Source of the DNA: Gymnothorax reevesii
Lineage: Eukaryota > Chordata > Actinopteri > Anguilliformes > Muraenidae
Length of the DNA stretch: 64,000 nt
Assembly (NCBI GenBank): GCA_029721435.1
Contig: CM056583.1
Location: 56,418,120 to 56,482,119 of the forward strand
Direction: 5' to 3'
The notes under the pieces are model-generated. The model saw only the letters and a list, made by a program, of their open reading frames with translations, ran no database searches and was not told the origin of the DNA. Both the position numbers and the translations under genes were made by a program. Positions within the stretch are counted from its first letter, which is position 1, and each line of letters starts with the position of its first letter. Shown one piece after another: positions 42,950 to 57,200 of this stretch.

Positions 42950-43400
42950 CTGTGCAATTGATCAGAGCCATCACTATTTTTTTTTCAGTAAACCACTTGA
43001 ACTGTTGACTAGTTGGACCACAAATCACGCATCCACTGTATTACTGTCCATCTCAGATGACACGAGGCCAGAGAATAGAGTTGACTGTCAAAGTATTAGT
43101 GAGCCCAGGGTGTGATGTCCAACACAGCTGCATGATGGGTCATAAGACAGTGCTGTCTATGGGACCAGCGATCATGTGCATTCAGAAGAGGTTTTTGACT
43201 TTGCCCTGTACACACTGAGATTTGACCACATTCCTTACCTTTTAATTATATTACACTCTGCAGAGGGTGAAATGGCCACAATCCCACCGCTTTGCCCTTG
43301 GCAAATGTCAGTCTCAGAGTGATGCAATATGAGGTGACAGATCAGGAGGCAAATTGGTGAGTCTTGACCCATCTTTGCTCCAGAGGTACTAGGCAATTTT
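42950..43400 (-). mobile_element. Tc1/mariner fragment (N-terminal half)
   Basis: Minus-strand traces: GTCCATCTCAGATGACACGA near 43047 resembles the equivalent region of Tc1 element J (58540). TTAATTATATTACACTCTGC with AGAGGGTGAA near 43240-43270 resembles the helix-turn-helix coding region of fish Tc1s. No ends found. Confidence 0.4.
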
Positions 43401-43484
43401 ATGCTCCTTTTATACTACAGTATAAATAGGTCATCTGTTTAAGCTATCCTTATTATAAACACCTCATTATTGCAACTTGTCACA

Positions 43485-43866
43485 AACTGTAAACCCTGGT
43501 AAGTGTGGTGAACTCAAATGTTTAGTGGAAACCGATTACTTCAAAAAATTGTGTATGCTAACTTAATGATCTTGTGTTCACAGCATTTAAAAACATTAAA
43601 AAAAATTTACCTTATTCTCCCTCTCCGCACGATTAGCGCGAAGTGGGGGATATAGCATTGGGCTCCGTCCGTCTGTATGTACGTACGTCTGTCCGTACGG
43701 ACACATAAAATTGAGGCAGCGAGGGATATTGCCATGTTAGTGGCAAACACTTGTTTTATTCTCTTTAAGTTCCTTCAACACAATGCAATTAAGTTGGCCT
43801 TTGAGGTAATCAGTTTCCACAAAACACCACACCAGTGAGTTCACCACACTATCAGGGTTTACAGTG
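43485..43866. mobile_element. inverted-repeat MITE with internal insert
   Basis: Ends ACTGTAAACCCTGGTAAGTG and complement ACTGTAAACCCTGATAGTGT, both followed by GTGGTGAACTCA. The middle (about 43615-43745) is a different repeat containing GGGATATAGCATTGGGCTCC and gtctgtccgtacggac. Confidence 0.7.
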
Positions 43867-43925
43867 CATCATTACTAGTCCTATATTGCCCCTCCGTCAA
43901 CTTTTTAAAGTATTAAGCTTTCATC

Positions 43926-44121
43926 CAGAGGTGTATAATCCAGGGGCCAGAAAGTAAAAATCCTACTATGTTTTCATTCCCCCCCTAAACTCCTGTCAGC
44001 AGATTTCACTTGTTAGTTTTACCTCCCAGCTAAAGAATAGTGCCAACCGACAGGTCTTTTGTGGCTGGAACAATATCCTAGGATGGACTTTTACTTTCTG
44101 AATCTGGATTATACACCTTTG
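43926..44121. mobile_element. hAT-type MITE, 196 bp, 8-bp TSD
   Basis: Ends CAGAGGTGTATAATCCAG and complement CAAAGGTGTATAATCCAG. The flanking duplication CTTTCATC is perfect (43918-43925 and 44122-44129). Confidence 0.85.
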
Positions 44122-44129
44122 CTTTCATC

Positions 44130-45009
44130 AGGGTTTTAAGTTAGAGTTTATTTTCAATAAACAATTTAATTCACATCTTAGAAAATTAAATAATCTTCTT
44201 GCAGTGTTTAAATGTAGTAGGGGTATAGTACATGGATTGTACAATCACTCCTTTCTGATTTTATTAACATTTTCCATATAGTATCCATAATGCTTTCGGT
44301 ATTAGGATTCAAATGGAATTGAAGAAGCTAATATGCCACTTTTAACCACTGTAAGCAGCTTATTGGTCTCAATTGTATTTAAAAATAAATATGGGAAATT
44401 AATCTCAGAGATTGTATTTAGGTTTAAAATAGAACATTACAATGAGAGAGGTCCTAGATCAGAACTCTAAGAGAGATAGGAAACTTTCAGTAAAAAGAGA
44501 AGCAGGAGGTGATTACATGGAAAGCACTCACAAAATAAGGCTAATGAGCTTCTTTAAATGCATCTCTGTGTGTGATAATGGGGCCAGATCTCGCTGCTCC
44601 ATGAAGGACAAAGTTCTGACCTGCAATTTTGGACATTTTCAAAGGCCGAAACAAAATTCAGCTCTAAATCACGAATACACTTAAGACCAGTCATCATAAT
44701 TCAATCAAAAAGGCAGCTCAGCTGGCTTTTCAAAATCATACTGGTTTGACAGTTCGTTATTAAGGTCAAATGAAACCAATAAATTAATTTATCCATAACA
44801 AAGCAACATTCCCCCCTCCAAATAAAAAAAATAAGGAGGACCAGAAGGAGAAGGTGTGTCCAGTCCAGAAAAATCTCTTTAAAATGCAGTTGCTTCCTAG
44901 AAACGTAAAATGTTTTTTTTCTTCCTCATTGCAGCGTTTTTCTCCTTCTATTAACATGGTTTGAATGCCTCACATGCTTTAGCGATCCCTGATGTTGTGT
45001 TCGCCCCCT
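44130..45009 (-). other. scd5: probable scd5 3'UTR
   Basis: It lies directly downstream of the scd5 stop codon. A TTTATT (AATAAA on the minus strand) at about 44147 is a candidate poly(A) signal. UTR extent is inferred. Confidence 0.35.
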
Positions 45010-45200
45010 TTAGGCACTTCTGTCCCCTGTCCTCAGTTTGCGCGCCAGGATCATCTTGGGCGTAGCCCTCCTGCGGTTGCTAGCCAGACCCAGCCAGCAC
45101 ATCAGGTCGATGAAACAGGTGGTGGGGTTGAAGCGCAGGCCAAACTCACTGGTGGAGTAGTCGAAGGGGAAAGTGTGGTGGTAGTTATGGAAGCCTTCGC
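45010..45200 (-). CDS. scd5: scd5 exon 5 (last)
   Basis: 191 nt, acceptor taattaacag and stop TAA at 45010-45012. It encodes [20 protein letters not shown] (box 3), then the SCD5-type C-terminus ending [11 protein letters not shown]. Confidence 0.95.
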
Positions 45201-48200
45201 CTGTTAATTAGTCAAGGAAAAGAGAAGGCAATAAATCAGCGTTGATGCATGAACCCCATCCCCTCAAAAATTTACGAGACCTAAAGAAAGGTCCATAAAT
45301 GCTCGGCAAGATAACTATGTACCACAGCATATTGGACATTAAATTGAGTGATGAATATGAGTTCAAAATGCAGAATTTTAGCTGGAATGTGAGGGTATTT
45401 GTATCTGAAACAAGTGAGCACAGTAGAAATTACAGCACTTTTAACCCCTTAAAATCTGATAGTTGCTTGAATTTTACCCGAAGTATGTTCATAGATTAAG
45501 AATTTATCCTAATTTCTAAAACAATGTCACAAACGTGCTCTGTATTCGCTGAAGCTACATCACACATATTGAGAGAAATATTCAAACACAGGATGCCACA
45601 GTTTTATGCACATAGCTTTATATCGAATATAAAAAATTTTAATCAAATAGAAAATATAAAGTTTGTTGCATCATTTCCCAGTAATTCAACAGGACATTCT
45701 CAAGATTTAGAAACTTAGATTGTCACTAGAATTTAAGACTTGCTCTCAGAGGGATCATAGCCCTGCTCTCACCTCGCCTTAAAGCGCATTACATTTCCAA
45801 ACCCGTTCCCATTTACATTTCTTGATTAGCAACAACAAGGTAAGTGTCAATTTGTTCAGTTGCGATGATCAAACGGTAGAATTACTGTCCATTTCCCCTC
45901 AATTTGCATTACTGTTCACTGCAATCGTGATCAAGCATTTTCCTATCCACATTAATGGTGACAGCAAATGTTAGTGTCTTTTGAAGCTTCTGAATTCCTG
46001 TAGCTCACTCGATTCACCAAAGAAAATGTTTTTGAAAGTTTGGTTTTGCCAACTCAGGTCCGCAAAACTCCGCATGTTAAGTTTGCAACACAATGAGTAA
46101 AGCCTCCACACGCACAACATTCAATTCAACAATATTTTTGATTGCAACAAATTTATAAATACTGCCTCTGTCTGTTTGTTCATTTCCTCACTCTGAAGAT
46201 GACTTCCGCTCAGGTTGTCAAAACTTCAGATGTCAACAACAGTCTTCTTCAAGACTATATTATACACCCGGACGATCACACAATACCAACATTGTTTACT
46301 CCTGGGTTCAAAACATTCACTCTCATGTTGTTTGCTTGTGTAGAAATAAAACTGTCTACAACCAGTGACATTTTTGTAATGCGGGTTAACTCTCAACCTG
46401 TTTCCGATAAAGAAACGAACAATTGAATTAATTTTCTAGGCAAATGAGCAACCTATAAGCTACGTTGCCATTAATGATTAAGACATAGCTTTGCATCCAA
46501 GAGGAGGGCAACAATATGAGATTATATAGATGGCAATTCTGAAATTTCTCAAAATTCCTTCTTGAAGTCCATTTTCTATACCCGCTTATTCCTCACTAGG
46601 GTCACGGGGCGAGCTGGAGCCTATCCCAGCTGACTACGGGCAAAGGCAGGGATCCACCCTGAACAGCTTGCCAATCCATCGCAGGGCGCACACACCATTC
46701 GCTCTCACACTCATACCTATGGGCAATTTGGTGTCTCCAATTAGCCTGATATAGTAGTAGTAGAGTAGTAGTAGTAGAGTATATTGAAGTAGAGTGTCAT
46801 GTAGTCAATGCTGCTGAAGATGGTATTTGGATAAGGTTTAGATTTCATTTCTAATTCATTAATAAGATTATTGCCATTCGACTCAAGGATTATTTTTGTC
46901 CCTGGACTTTTTGTCCTCAAACTTTTCGTCCCCTTGGAATTTTGGTCCCCGGACTCTTCATCCCCATGGACTTTTTGTCCCCGGACTCTTCGTCCCTGGA
47001 TTGTTGGTCTCCAAAAATGCTTTGCTCTCCGCCTGCATTATAACCCTAAACCCAACCCTAACCCTAACCTTTATATCATGGTGATCTGTTCGTCATCTGT
47101 TTTTCTCTGTCTGTCTACAACGGTGGCTCGTTTCTTTTCATGAGACGAAAAATACAGGGACGATAAGTCGATGTGAAAGAAAACTCCAGGGATGAAAAGT
47201 CCATTGGAACGAAGAGTTCGGGGAGGAAAAGTTCATGGGGAAAGTCTGGGGATGAAAAGTCCTGGGACCAAAAATTTGGGGACAAAAAGTCTGGGGACGA
47301 AGAGTCCTACAACATTGCCTTTGATGGAGTTTCATATTGTAACCCTCCTACAACTTTCCTAAAAGCTGGACTATAAAAACCTCATCAATGATTTTGCCAC
47401 CATGACAGTTAGATGCATGAAATGGATTTTAAACTATTTTAAATGCATGCCATACATCAAACTTTTAATGACGCACTAATAACCAATTTACTAAATTATT
47501 CAATTACCAACATTTGATGTAAAAAGCATTGATATCTTAATTAATTAATTATTATCGCATTGCATCAACCAATGTGCAACTGCGCTTCCCTGCAAATGTA
47601 GCCTGTTCTTCTAAATGCTGAAAACATTTTGATTAAATGCTATTTTAAAATAAATTAGGTTGCACTGCTGAAAATGCTAAAATGAGAGATGGAATTCAGA
47701 AAAATTATTGGATTAATTATTTTTTCGTCCCTGCAATATCACTATTAAGTGCATTATCAATGTAGTCTATCAGTGATCGCTGTTATTTCTTAATAATTTC
47801 ATAATAATTACAGGCTCAAATATTTGTCCTAATAGTTCAGTGAATACATTGTGGAGTAGGTTACCAAGCTATCTTAAACAGGAACAGCCAGGAAGCAATT
47901 CTGAATTTACGGGTCAGGGGCTCCAGGCACATCAATAAAAAACATCCCGTAACGTCGGTATCACCAGTAGGGGGACGTTGGCTTTAGGATGTTCAAGAGG
48001 GCCCAAAGTTTAACATGTTAAAAGTAGGCCCAAAGTTTTGCAGATTTAAAGACAGCAACAATGATCCACATATGGGATTGGCGGAGTTGAAGAGGTTTTT
48101 AAGGGACCAACATTTTTTGACCGACTGACTGCACAACTGTTCCATGGCCAGGGGTGTTTTGATCAGTCATCATTTCATTCTAAATTAAGTTGATAAAAGG

Positions 48201-51200
48201 CGCAGTATTGATCTAAAAAGTAGCACATGCATCAGAAACTTGTTGATTTCATCTCTCTGTATGAGAAAGTTTACTTTTAAAGCACATCTTAATTGATTCA
48301 TTCCAAATCCATTGAGTTGGCATGCAAAGCCAAAATGATGAAAATTGTGTCAGTGTCCAATACTCAATACTCAGGTTATCAAGGCTACATGATGCCACCA
48401 TATAATACAGAAACATATTTCAAGTAAAATGTAAATAAAATATTTTTGCGAGTATCATTCTCCTTCTCAGTGATCTGAGTTTGATCCAGTGATGTGAGCT
48501 TTTGCGCAGATTCCTGTGCATAACCATATCATTTCTATATGTTCTATACATTCATTTTCGTAGAAACATTTTAGTGGTCATACAGTTTTAAACTTCTCTC
48601 TCAATCAGGCATTGTTGTTTCTCTGGGAATATAGACCTTGCAGACCAGACACCTGGCTTGTTCGCATCTCTGTTTTAATCCTGATTCATCAGCAGCATTA
48701 GATTCAGTCCAATAAAGATTTTGTTGAGTATTTTAGCATCTGAGATAAAGGCTATTAAGACATGACAGGTTGTATCAGCAGGAAGAGAGAGCAGAAGACC
48801 GTGCCTTACCTAGAGCGCCGAAGGTAACAAAGCGGTTCTCCCTAGGGTTGATGTTCTTGTCATAGGGCCGATTGCCGTACATGTGGGCAGCACTGTTGAC
48901 CAGCCAGGTGACGTTGAGTGAGATGGTGTAGCGCAGGATGGAGGAGAGGAAGTAAGAGTTCCACAATGCCTCACCCCAGAAGTACCAGGGCACCAGAGTA
49001 GGAACGAGGAAGCACATCACCAGTACTGAGGTTATGTAGTATCTGAGGCTCAAACAACAGAGCATTATTAAAACATGTCTAATACTAAAGCTGGACTCGC
49101 GAGAGCCCATACGTCCGCCAGCATAGCTGGATTTGAACTTTGGCCTATATCTCAGCCGTACTTTGGCCTAGATATGCCAAAATTTAATCACTTGTTCCTC
49201 TTGTGCTACTTTAACATCCTGCAAAGTTTGGTTAAAATCTATGCAAGCGTTTTTGAGACATCCTGCTAACAGACAGACAAATAAATAAACAAATGGAAGC
49301 AAAAATATAACCAAAAAATATAACTAACACAAATTAAACATGCAGACTCACATAATCACACATGAGCAGGCAAACACATAAGTCAGAGTCACAAAGGACT
49401 CATGAGAACATTAGTGCTATTCACAGATTAGCAGGAGAGATACATCTATTACGCTATTCGGTAATAAATACACTGATTGCTTGACCAGTCTGTTCAGCTC
49501 CATCACTCCTCAAACTAAAGTCAGTGTGAGTGACTTCAAATAGGATGCAATAAACCTTCAGTGCTCACACTTTCCTCACAGGGAAAAAACACAGACATAC
49601 ATGCACAGACATGGCAGCTCCACTCACTTCCTCTGGAACACTACAACAGGGTCGGCCAGGAGGTCGCTGAAGTCCAGCTTCTTGCCCTTGTTAATGACTT
49701 CCTGGTGCTTCCGCACAAAGAGCCAACCAACGTGGGCAAAAAAGAAACCCCGCTTTGCATTGTGGGGGTCACCGTCAGTCTCTGAGTACTTGTGGTGGAC
49801 CCGGTGGTCCCGCGACCACTCAAAAATGTCATTCTGCAGCAGAGAGGGGCAGATAGATTGGTCAGATGACAGAGCAGGCGGACCGAGTCAATGGTTTCAT
49901 TTGCATTACTTTCCTTAGATCCACATAATTACTTGTTCCTGCATAGATGTTGGTGGACATATTCAAATGGAAATTTAAGCATTTAAATTGTCAGAGGGAA
50001 CAAAACCAGGCAGAAAACTTCCATCCATCCATCCATCCATGACTTGTTCCCTGCCTTTCCCAGCATCCAATGGGAAGGAGGCATTAGTACACCCTGGAAA
50101 GTTTGCCAATACATTGCAGGGCACCATTTACTCGCTCACGCATACCTACGAGCGATATTCAAGTACTCAACTTGCCTACATCTTTGAACCTGAAATCCAT
50201 GTGAAATCCATGTGTACATGTGGTAAACACACTAATGCAACACATAGAGGTTAAGATGGATGTGAACTCAGGGCTTCTCACTGCGAGCTCCACCAGGAAA
50301 CTCATTCAGCTTTGAAAACTATTGTGTTACACTGTGATTTTTCTTTTTTTTATCGTCAAAGGCAAACTGTTGTCATTTTTACAAATGTGGTTTTGAACTT
50401 ATGTTATAATACACTAATGATGAAATTAGTAATCTTCTGAGTGTTTTGGTTATTTGCTTTATTAATGGGAAGTAAATATTGGCTCATATCCTGGGTTATA
50501 TTCATTTCTTTATAGCCTCTGATACTGTTTCATCAGGTATAACCTATGCAAAATTTGGATATCTATTATCTTGACTTGACACCAAGGGCTCCAAATTCGT
50601 TGACCAGGCGCGGTGAATGGTGGAAGCGCCGCGCCAGTGGGGTGTATCCAGGCGAATTTTGCAATTTCGTGCCCACCGCAAGTACTTCTCTGTCCCACCT
50701 CTGTGCCTCCTGCCGGCGCAAGTGGCAAAGAGGGAGGAGAGAAGGCATGTTTGGGTTTAACACAGCCGAGTCAAATCTTCACCAATCAAATGAGCTCCTT
50801 TCCTCACCTTTAAAATGTTGGAATAAAAAAGCCGCTTCAGGCATGTTTTCTGCAGGGTGTGATTTTCCGCTTACATCTATATTAAGCATTATGAAAATTA
50901 GTTAGCTGGCTAGCTAGGGCATTCGCAAATTATTACCATTGGTGAACTTCAATGGAATTTCAAAACGAAACTATGTCAGATCATTCAAATTTATGAAGTT
51001 GGAATGAAATACTGTGGTTGCTCATTTATTTCTTCTGGCTGCATCATTGGGAAGAGAAACGATGGATAGCGTGTTTCTATTCTTACACCCTGTTGCTGCT
51101 TAAAATTTTGGACAACAAAACAAGATACAATACACATTTATTTTCAATATGTGATCTTAAGTCAGTATGAGATCATAGTAATCAGGCTGTATTCCTTTCC

Positions 51201-54200
51201 CCCACTAAAAACGATAAAACCTAAGTGACAATAATAGTATTAAGCCACTCGCACACTGGACGCGAAGTGAATTTTTTGCACGATAGATTACATTCGAAGT
51301 CAATGCATAGAATACATGCGTGTATTTGGATCTTTGCATTGACTTTGAATGTAATCAGTGAGTGGAAAATTCATTTCGTGTCCAATATGCAAGCGGCTTT
51401 ACTGAGCATACAATGCAAGCATTATTTTTGTTATAAATTTTTATTTGTGGTTTCCCGCAGTACGTACAGTATTTCTGTATGGCCAGCTGTTAGGTGAGCA
51501 CTGCTGAGAGAGAAGTAGGTCTCGAACAAAGTTTATTTTCGCCTGATCTGTTGGTTTTAAATTTAAGTGACGTGATCGCGTGGCTCTGATTGGGCTCCTC
51601 GGCGATGGAAAAGGAAACAGGTTCTTAGGAGGTTCGTGGGTCGAACCAACTAAGCACTGGCACTAGCACCAGCACGGCACTAGCATCAGGTTTTTTTGGT
51701 GGAAAAGGGGTAAATGGCCACCAAAGGCGGCCCCTCCACCAGCGTGGCCATATGCTCGGTGGAGGACATTGCGTCATCCACCCTATCAGCCGTCAGTGTC
51801 GAGGGCCTTGGTGGGATTGAGGTTGGCATTACGGGGAAGGCACACTAGGAAAGACACTCATATTTAATAACCTATATTTAAACCACGTGTAATAAAGATA
51901 AGTAGTGTGCACAGATCACAACATAAACAAATATCATGCGTGACGCGGATGAATTCAGAAGCACCTATGCATAAAAGGCGCATTGCAAAGCGTCTCTCTT
52001 TTTCTCTTTTGCATTTTTTGAGATGAGAGAAGCCGGATATATGGGCCAGGGTCACGAAATGTGCGCCACCCCCCCTAAATGTGTCCACAGGCTAGCAAAT
52101 CTTCTAATTAGCTTAGATCATTCCAGAACCACCATGAATTGATAGAGCTCACCAAGAGCAACTTGGAACACCCAACTTTTGTCGGTGTAGGCTGTGTCTG
52201 ACAGTCGGCATACGTCCTTATCATCGTTTTGTGTATTGTGGTGACATTTAATAATTTGTCCACAAGGTACTGGCCTCTGACTTAGGTTTTACATTTAGCA
52301 CTCTAGAAAAATAAAAAAAGGTCCCTACACCCAGATAATCCTTCAGGATGAAGCAAATATATGGTACAGTAGGGCAAAAAAAAAAAAACACCAACCTACA
52401 GGAATTGAGTGGGATTTTTGTGTCCCCAAAAAAATGACCTAAGTTTCTGACTTAGATGTATTTTTAAAAAACTGTAAAAGATATAGCAAAGTGCACTTCG
52501 GGTATTGTTGTTGGCCTAAATCAAAGTGAAAATCACTGTTTAGATCAATTATTTATTGAATAACGACATAACTACAGTGCGCAAAGCATTTTGGTCGGTT
52601 TCTGACTTAGGACTTCTGCCTTAGATTTCTAAGTCAGAAGACTGAGCATCTCAGGCAGAAACCGGAGGCTTAAATAACTTTATTATCACTAGCATTTTAC
52701 ACTTGCCAGCCGCCTTTGATCTGACATCAGGGCAATCGATATAGATTCTATAATTTATGTCCTGATTCAGATAGTTACATTAAATAGTCGTTGCTGTAAT
52801 TATTTATTGCATTGAAATGTGCCTGACATTCTGGAAACCTGCCTGTGAGGTTTCAGTTACGTGGGCGCACTGTGCGCCAGTCAGCCAAATTACCACTGCA
52901 CAGGAAGTAAACCAGCTTGGAGCTGGCGAACACTCTGCGCACTTTCAGCGGAGCCTTTTGCCACAAAATTGTTACTGCGTCATGATGAATATGTGACACC
53001 TCCCCCTACTACGCCCCCACACCCATCTCGGCGCACGTCGGTCCACCAAATTGCCAATGTGGCTGCGCACGGGACGAAATTACCACTGCACTGGCTACGC
53101 CGGACGAAATTACCACTGCACGGGCTACGCCGGACGAAATGACCACTGCACGGGCTACGCTGGACGAAATTACCACTGCACTGGCTATGACGGACGAAAT
53201 TACCAATGCACGGGCTACGCCGGACGAAATTACCACTGCGCGGGCTGCACCACGCTGCACCACTCTGCGCTGCGACAAGAAATTAGAGCCCTAAAAGTTC
53301 ATCTATTGGTCCCTGGCCCCTAAGCCATCCTACTCACATCTGACCCGCTTCACCTGCCGACAACAGCTCAACTAAGCACCACGGATGGTTCCGGGGGAAC
53401 AGGCTCGCAATGCAAAGCTGGGGGGCCATTAGTACACCAGGCACAATCCAGTGTTCCAGGTACAATTACAATAAAAGAATCGCTGAAATGCCTGCATCTA
53501 AGGTTACTGCTCCCCTGTGACGGGGAGTCTGACATGGCCATAATTGTCACAAGGTTAACACAGTTGGCCCACAGTTGTGATCAATGCTATGACTTTGGTC
53601 AGAATTTTTCCATGAACAGGTGCCACACATGTAGTGGCCACAGTATCATCACAGATATCACCTTGATTACAATGGCAATACTCTTGATACAATTGTTTAT
53701 TGCAAATGGGGGGTGGATCACACTGAGGAGAAAAGGATTTAAACTATTGTTATCAATTATATTAATACCCCTAATTATGGTCCTACCTGCCTCTCTATCT
53801 GTCTACCAAAATACTGCACAGATCCATTTAAAAACATGATATCTGATAAATCTCTGTATGCAGTTGATTTCTTTCTGCAAGATGCACCAATGTCTTCCCA
53901 AAGAACTTTTCAGAAATACACAGAACTCCATTTTACTGCAGTTAGAGAGACAGAAAGGCAGTGCTCCCAGGTCCCCTTTAAAATACTTTTTATCTGGTGA
54001 TTTTTTATTTTGGCATTGTTTCTTGCTCCATCACTGAAGACAATTGTACAAGGCCCCCGTACAGAACACTGTGACTCATTTGCTTGTACGCTTATCGAGG
54101 CAGTGACTCTCCCTCTCCTCCTCTCCCTCCACCTCCCACACCCGCCTCTGCTCTCGGTATTGATTGGCCAGGTCACATGTTTTCCCCAGCAACTGCCTTT

Positions 54201-57200
54201 CTAATGTCGAGAGCATGGGATTATGGGAAGGGCTGCCAGTATGAATACCAGTGCTTGAACTGAGCTCCCCCCTCACACAGGGTGGCCAATGTACAAATGC
54301 TAAGACGCAGCTGTAATTCCTTCTCAGTCAGGGGCCATATGTTCACAGACACAGTCAAAGTTTTGGAGTAAAATATACTCTTAATGAGTTGTGTCATTAT
54401 TGACCAGCTGATCATCCCCAGCCTGAATAAAGGACAAAGCCTGTTAAATGAGGGGGGACTTATTTCTGTGAAAAGCCAGGAGTAGGAAATATCAAAGTGA
54501 TCTAAATGCAAAACACAACCTGCTTGCCTTCGAAGTGCCGAACATCAGGCGTGCTTCCCTCGCCACAGCACATTTGATCACACAGGAGAATGATTCCTTT
54601 CTTCCTCTTCCGGAACATGAGGGATAAGCAGCTCTCTGTGGACTGTAAATAATCCCTCTCTGACTCATTAAGAAAACCCCCCAAACGGGGGTTTGGAGCT
54701 TAGTACTGGAGATGAATGTACAGAGAGCACACAGTGTGTCAGCAGGATAAGGCCCACATTTAATCGGAGCATCAAAATAAAGACTGAGCTGAACTGCTAT
54801 GGTCTGATGGCACAGTTCCAGTGAGCTAGGATACAGATAATCAACAGTACTAAACAAAAGTTTTAGGCACCCAGCATTTTTTTTATTTAAATCTGGCCTC
54901 GGATGTTTACTTTTCGTTTTCCACATTGGAGTAGCTGAAGATAAAAAGTATATTTGAAATTCCGAATGCTAATTAAAAAAAATAGCATCATAAATAAATG
55001 TTTGCATCTCATAAAAACCAATTAATACAGATAATATAGTCTTAACAGAGCCCAGATGTCAACATCCTCATCGCTGTCAGCAATTTCTTGGAGGGAAAGA
55101 CAAAAGTGAGACATTCAGTGTGCAGAAAAATGGTGGGAAGTTTTCCTCTCTGCTCGAGCAAATAGCTTATCACCATATAAAATTGTAGCACAACAGGAAA
55201 ATGTCCCAAATTTTTAGGTAAGGTGTAGTCACACTAACTATTTACAGTTTTTAAATTTACAGCATTGAATACTTCACATCTTAATTATTAGAAACTTTTC
55301 ATTTAATTTTGCAAGCATATTTGCCCAATGAAATAGTTTTAAATGTACCCAAGAGTATTGCACGGCACTGTGTGTGAATGTGATCAAGTTGCTGTACTCC
55401 TTTAAATTTATTTCCAGAGTGCATGCTCTAGCTGAGATCCTGATATACCCTAGTGTAAAGGAGGAAGTAAACCATTGCATAAAATTATTTCCAAATAAGT
55501 TCTAAGATAAGATACACTTTATTGAACTGCATGGGGTGATTTGTCCTCTGTATTTGACCCATCCTATAGTTAGGGGCAGTGGGCAGCCACAGAGCAGCAC
55601 CCAGGGACCAACTCCAGTTCCTTGGTCAGGGGTACTGGTTGGAGTGTTCCTATGATGCATGTCTCCCCCAGATGGCTACCATGCACGCGAAGGCACGCAA
55701 GCTGTTATACACGCAACTGCGGAGAGATTTTGCACGTTCACATTATGAAACCGGCCAAATTGCCGAGGCTAGACGTTACTGTTGCGAACAGTCAACACTG
55801 CTGGCCAACAAACAGGCGCGTCATTAGACCTGAAAATTCCGGGGCTAATATCCCTCCTTTTATTGAGAATAATTAGTCCTGGCTAATTCTAGATGGTTTT
55901 CCTTCATTCACACGTTTTCCAATTCAAGAATAATCAAGTGGCAGTTGAAGACACGGCTTCTCTCCCTCATGTGATCTAAAAGTGGCAAAATAATAGGCTG
56001 CATTCAGTACCGAAAAATTATTTGATTATAATTAGGTCTATGCACCGTCACTCGGCGATGGCATTTCAGAACTCTTCAGCCAATGAAGATAATTTCGGCG
56101 ACAAGTACATACACCTGTTTTCGCAGCACGGTCACTCAATTCGTAGTAAAAAAAAAAAAAATGGACAGCTGTCCGACTGGAAAATGTAAAAGGACGAAAC
56201 CACTTACTAGTCTGAAATGCCGTCGCCGAGTGCAGGTGCATAGATCTAATAAAAATTAAATTATTTTTCTGTCCTTCAGGTCTGATGAAGCCCTTGCCAA
56301 CAAACAAGCATAAATAAATCATGTCGACAAGAAAAGTAATCTACAGCAGTATGTATTCATTAAAAAGCCAGCACACGCTTATTTCAGTAAGTTACCCGTT
56401 TTTTTGAGTACAGAAACTGTCGTGAATCCAGCTGAATGGCCAGTAAATCAGGTAAGTCAGCATTTAGCTGTGAGAGCACAGAAACGTTACACAAATTTAT
56501 AAGGACAACAACACAACTGATAAGACTGCCATGTCATAAAGATATTTTCTGCTGCTCCCTAATAAAACAACGCCAGTAACGTTGCTAATACCTAGTTGCC
56601 AATACCTAGCATCTGAAACAAGCTAACGTTAGCTTGACTGCAACATTACTGTAACATCACATGCACTGCAGAGTACTATAACAATTATAAGACTGGCTAT
56701 TAGAACAGCGACTGCGCTTGTAAGCAACGTTCCCTCGATTATTTGCTGAGCGAAAATTAATTGATGCTGGTTAGGGCAGGGGTTAGTTTGGTGATCATGT
56801 CAGCAACGCCAACTTGCTTATTTGCAGAGCAAAAATGATCCAACAAATAAAGCAGGGGTTTACCTGTCAAGGAGAAAAGTCGCAAACTCTGCGCCAGTTT
56901 TTAATCCTTCCAGATCACAGAGTTCCTTCCACCTCTAAAAAGCCACTCCGATGTTCACTCTGGTTTAATTCTGGGTTTTGTTAAATTCTTTCTTTTGTGC
57001 TATTTTTTCTTCTGGCTTCCTTTTTTTACTTGTCTTAGCCGTGTGTGCTGTTGCCGGTAACATAGGCATCTGTATTTTTTTCCTCCCTGATGGTTCTAAG
57101 CTCCTGAACCCGCTCTCTGAGATTTGAACTTGTCTGAGCACTGGCGTGAACTGAGGAGGAAGGGGGAGGGGGCTGTCCGCCGCATGTGCATGTGCACTAT

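Noticed and set aside
47041..47066. CCCTAA tract as a chromosome end
   Set aside because: Only about four imperfect units, flanked on both sides by ordinary intron and by scd5 exons.
49641..49832. minus-strand frame [10 protein letters not shown]...
   Set aside because: Shadow frame of scd5 exon 3. The correct frame carries the HRVHH box and joins its neighbours in phase.
53043..53251. CRISPR-like appearance of regular 30-bp repeats
   Set aside because: The units are contiguous with no spacers, in a vertebrate intron with no cas genes. It is a minisatellite.
53009..53323. repeat-containing proteins on both strands of the minisatellite
   Set aside because: Open frames on both strands follow from the 30-base unit length. 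No start context, splice sites or homologous protein recognised.
54670..54700. rho-independent-terminator-like C/G hairpin
   Set aside because: Vertebrate nuclear DNA; such a hairpin has no terminator role and no gene ends there.
54492..54926. 144-codon minus-strand open frame in the scd5 intron
   Set aside because: No domain, no splice or start context and it lies in intronic DNA. The composition looks like chance in a region low in stop codons.
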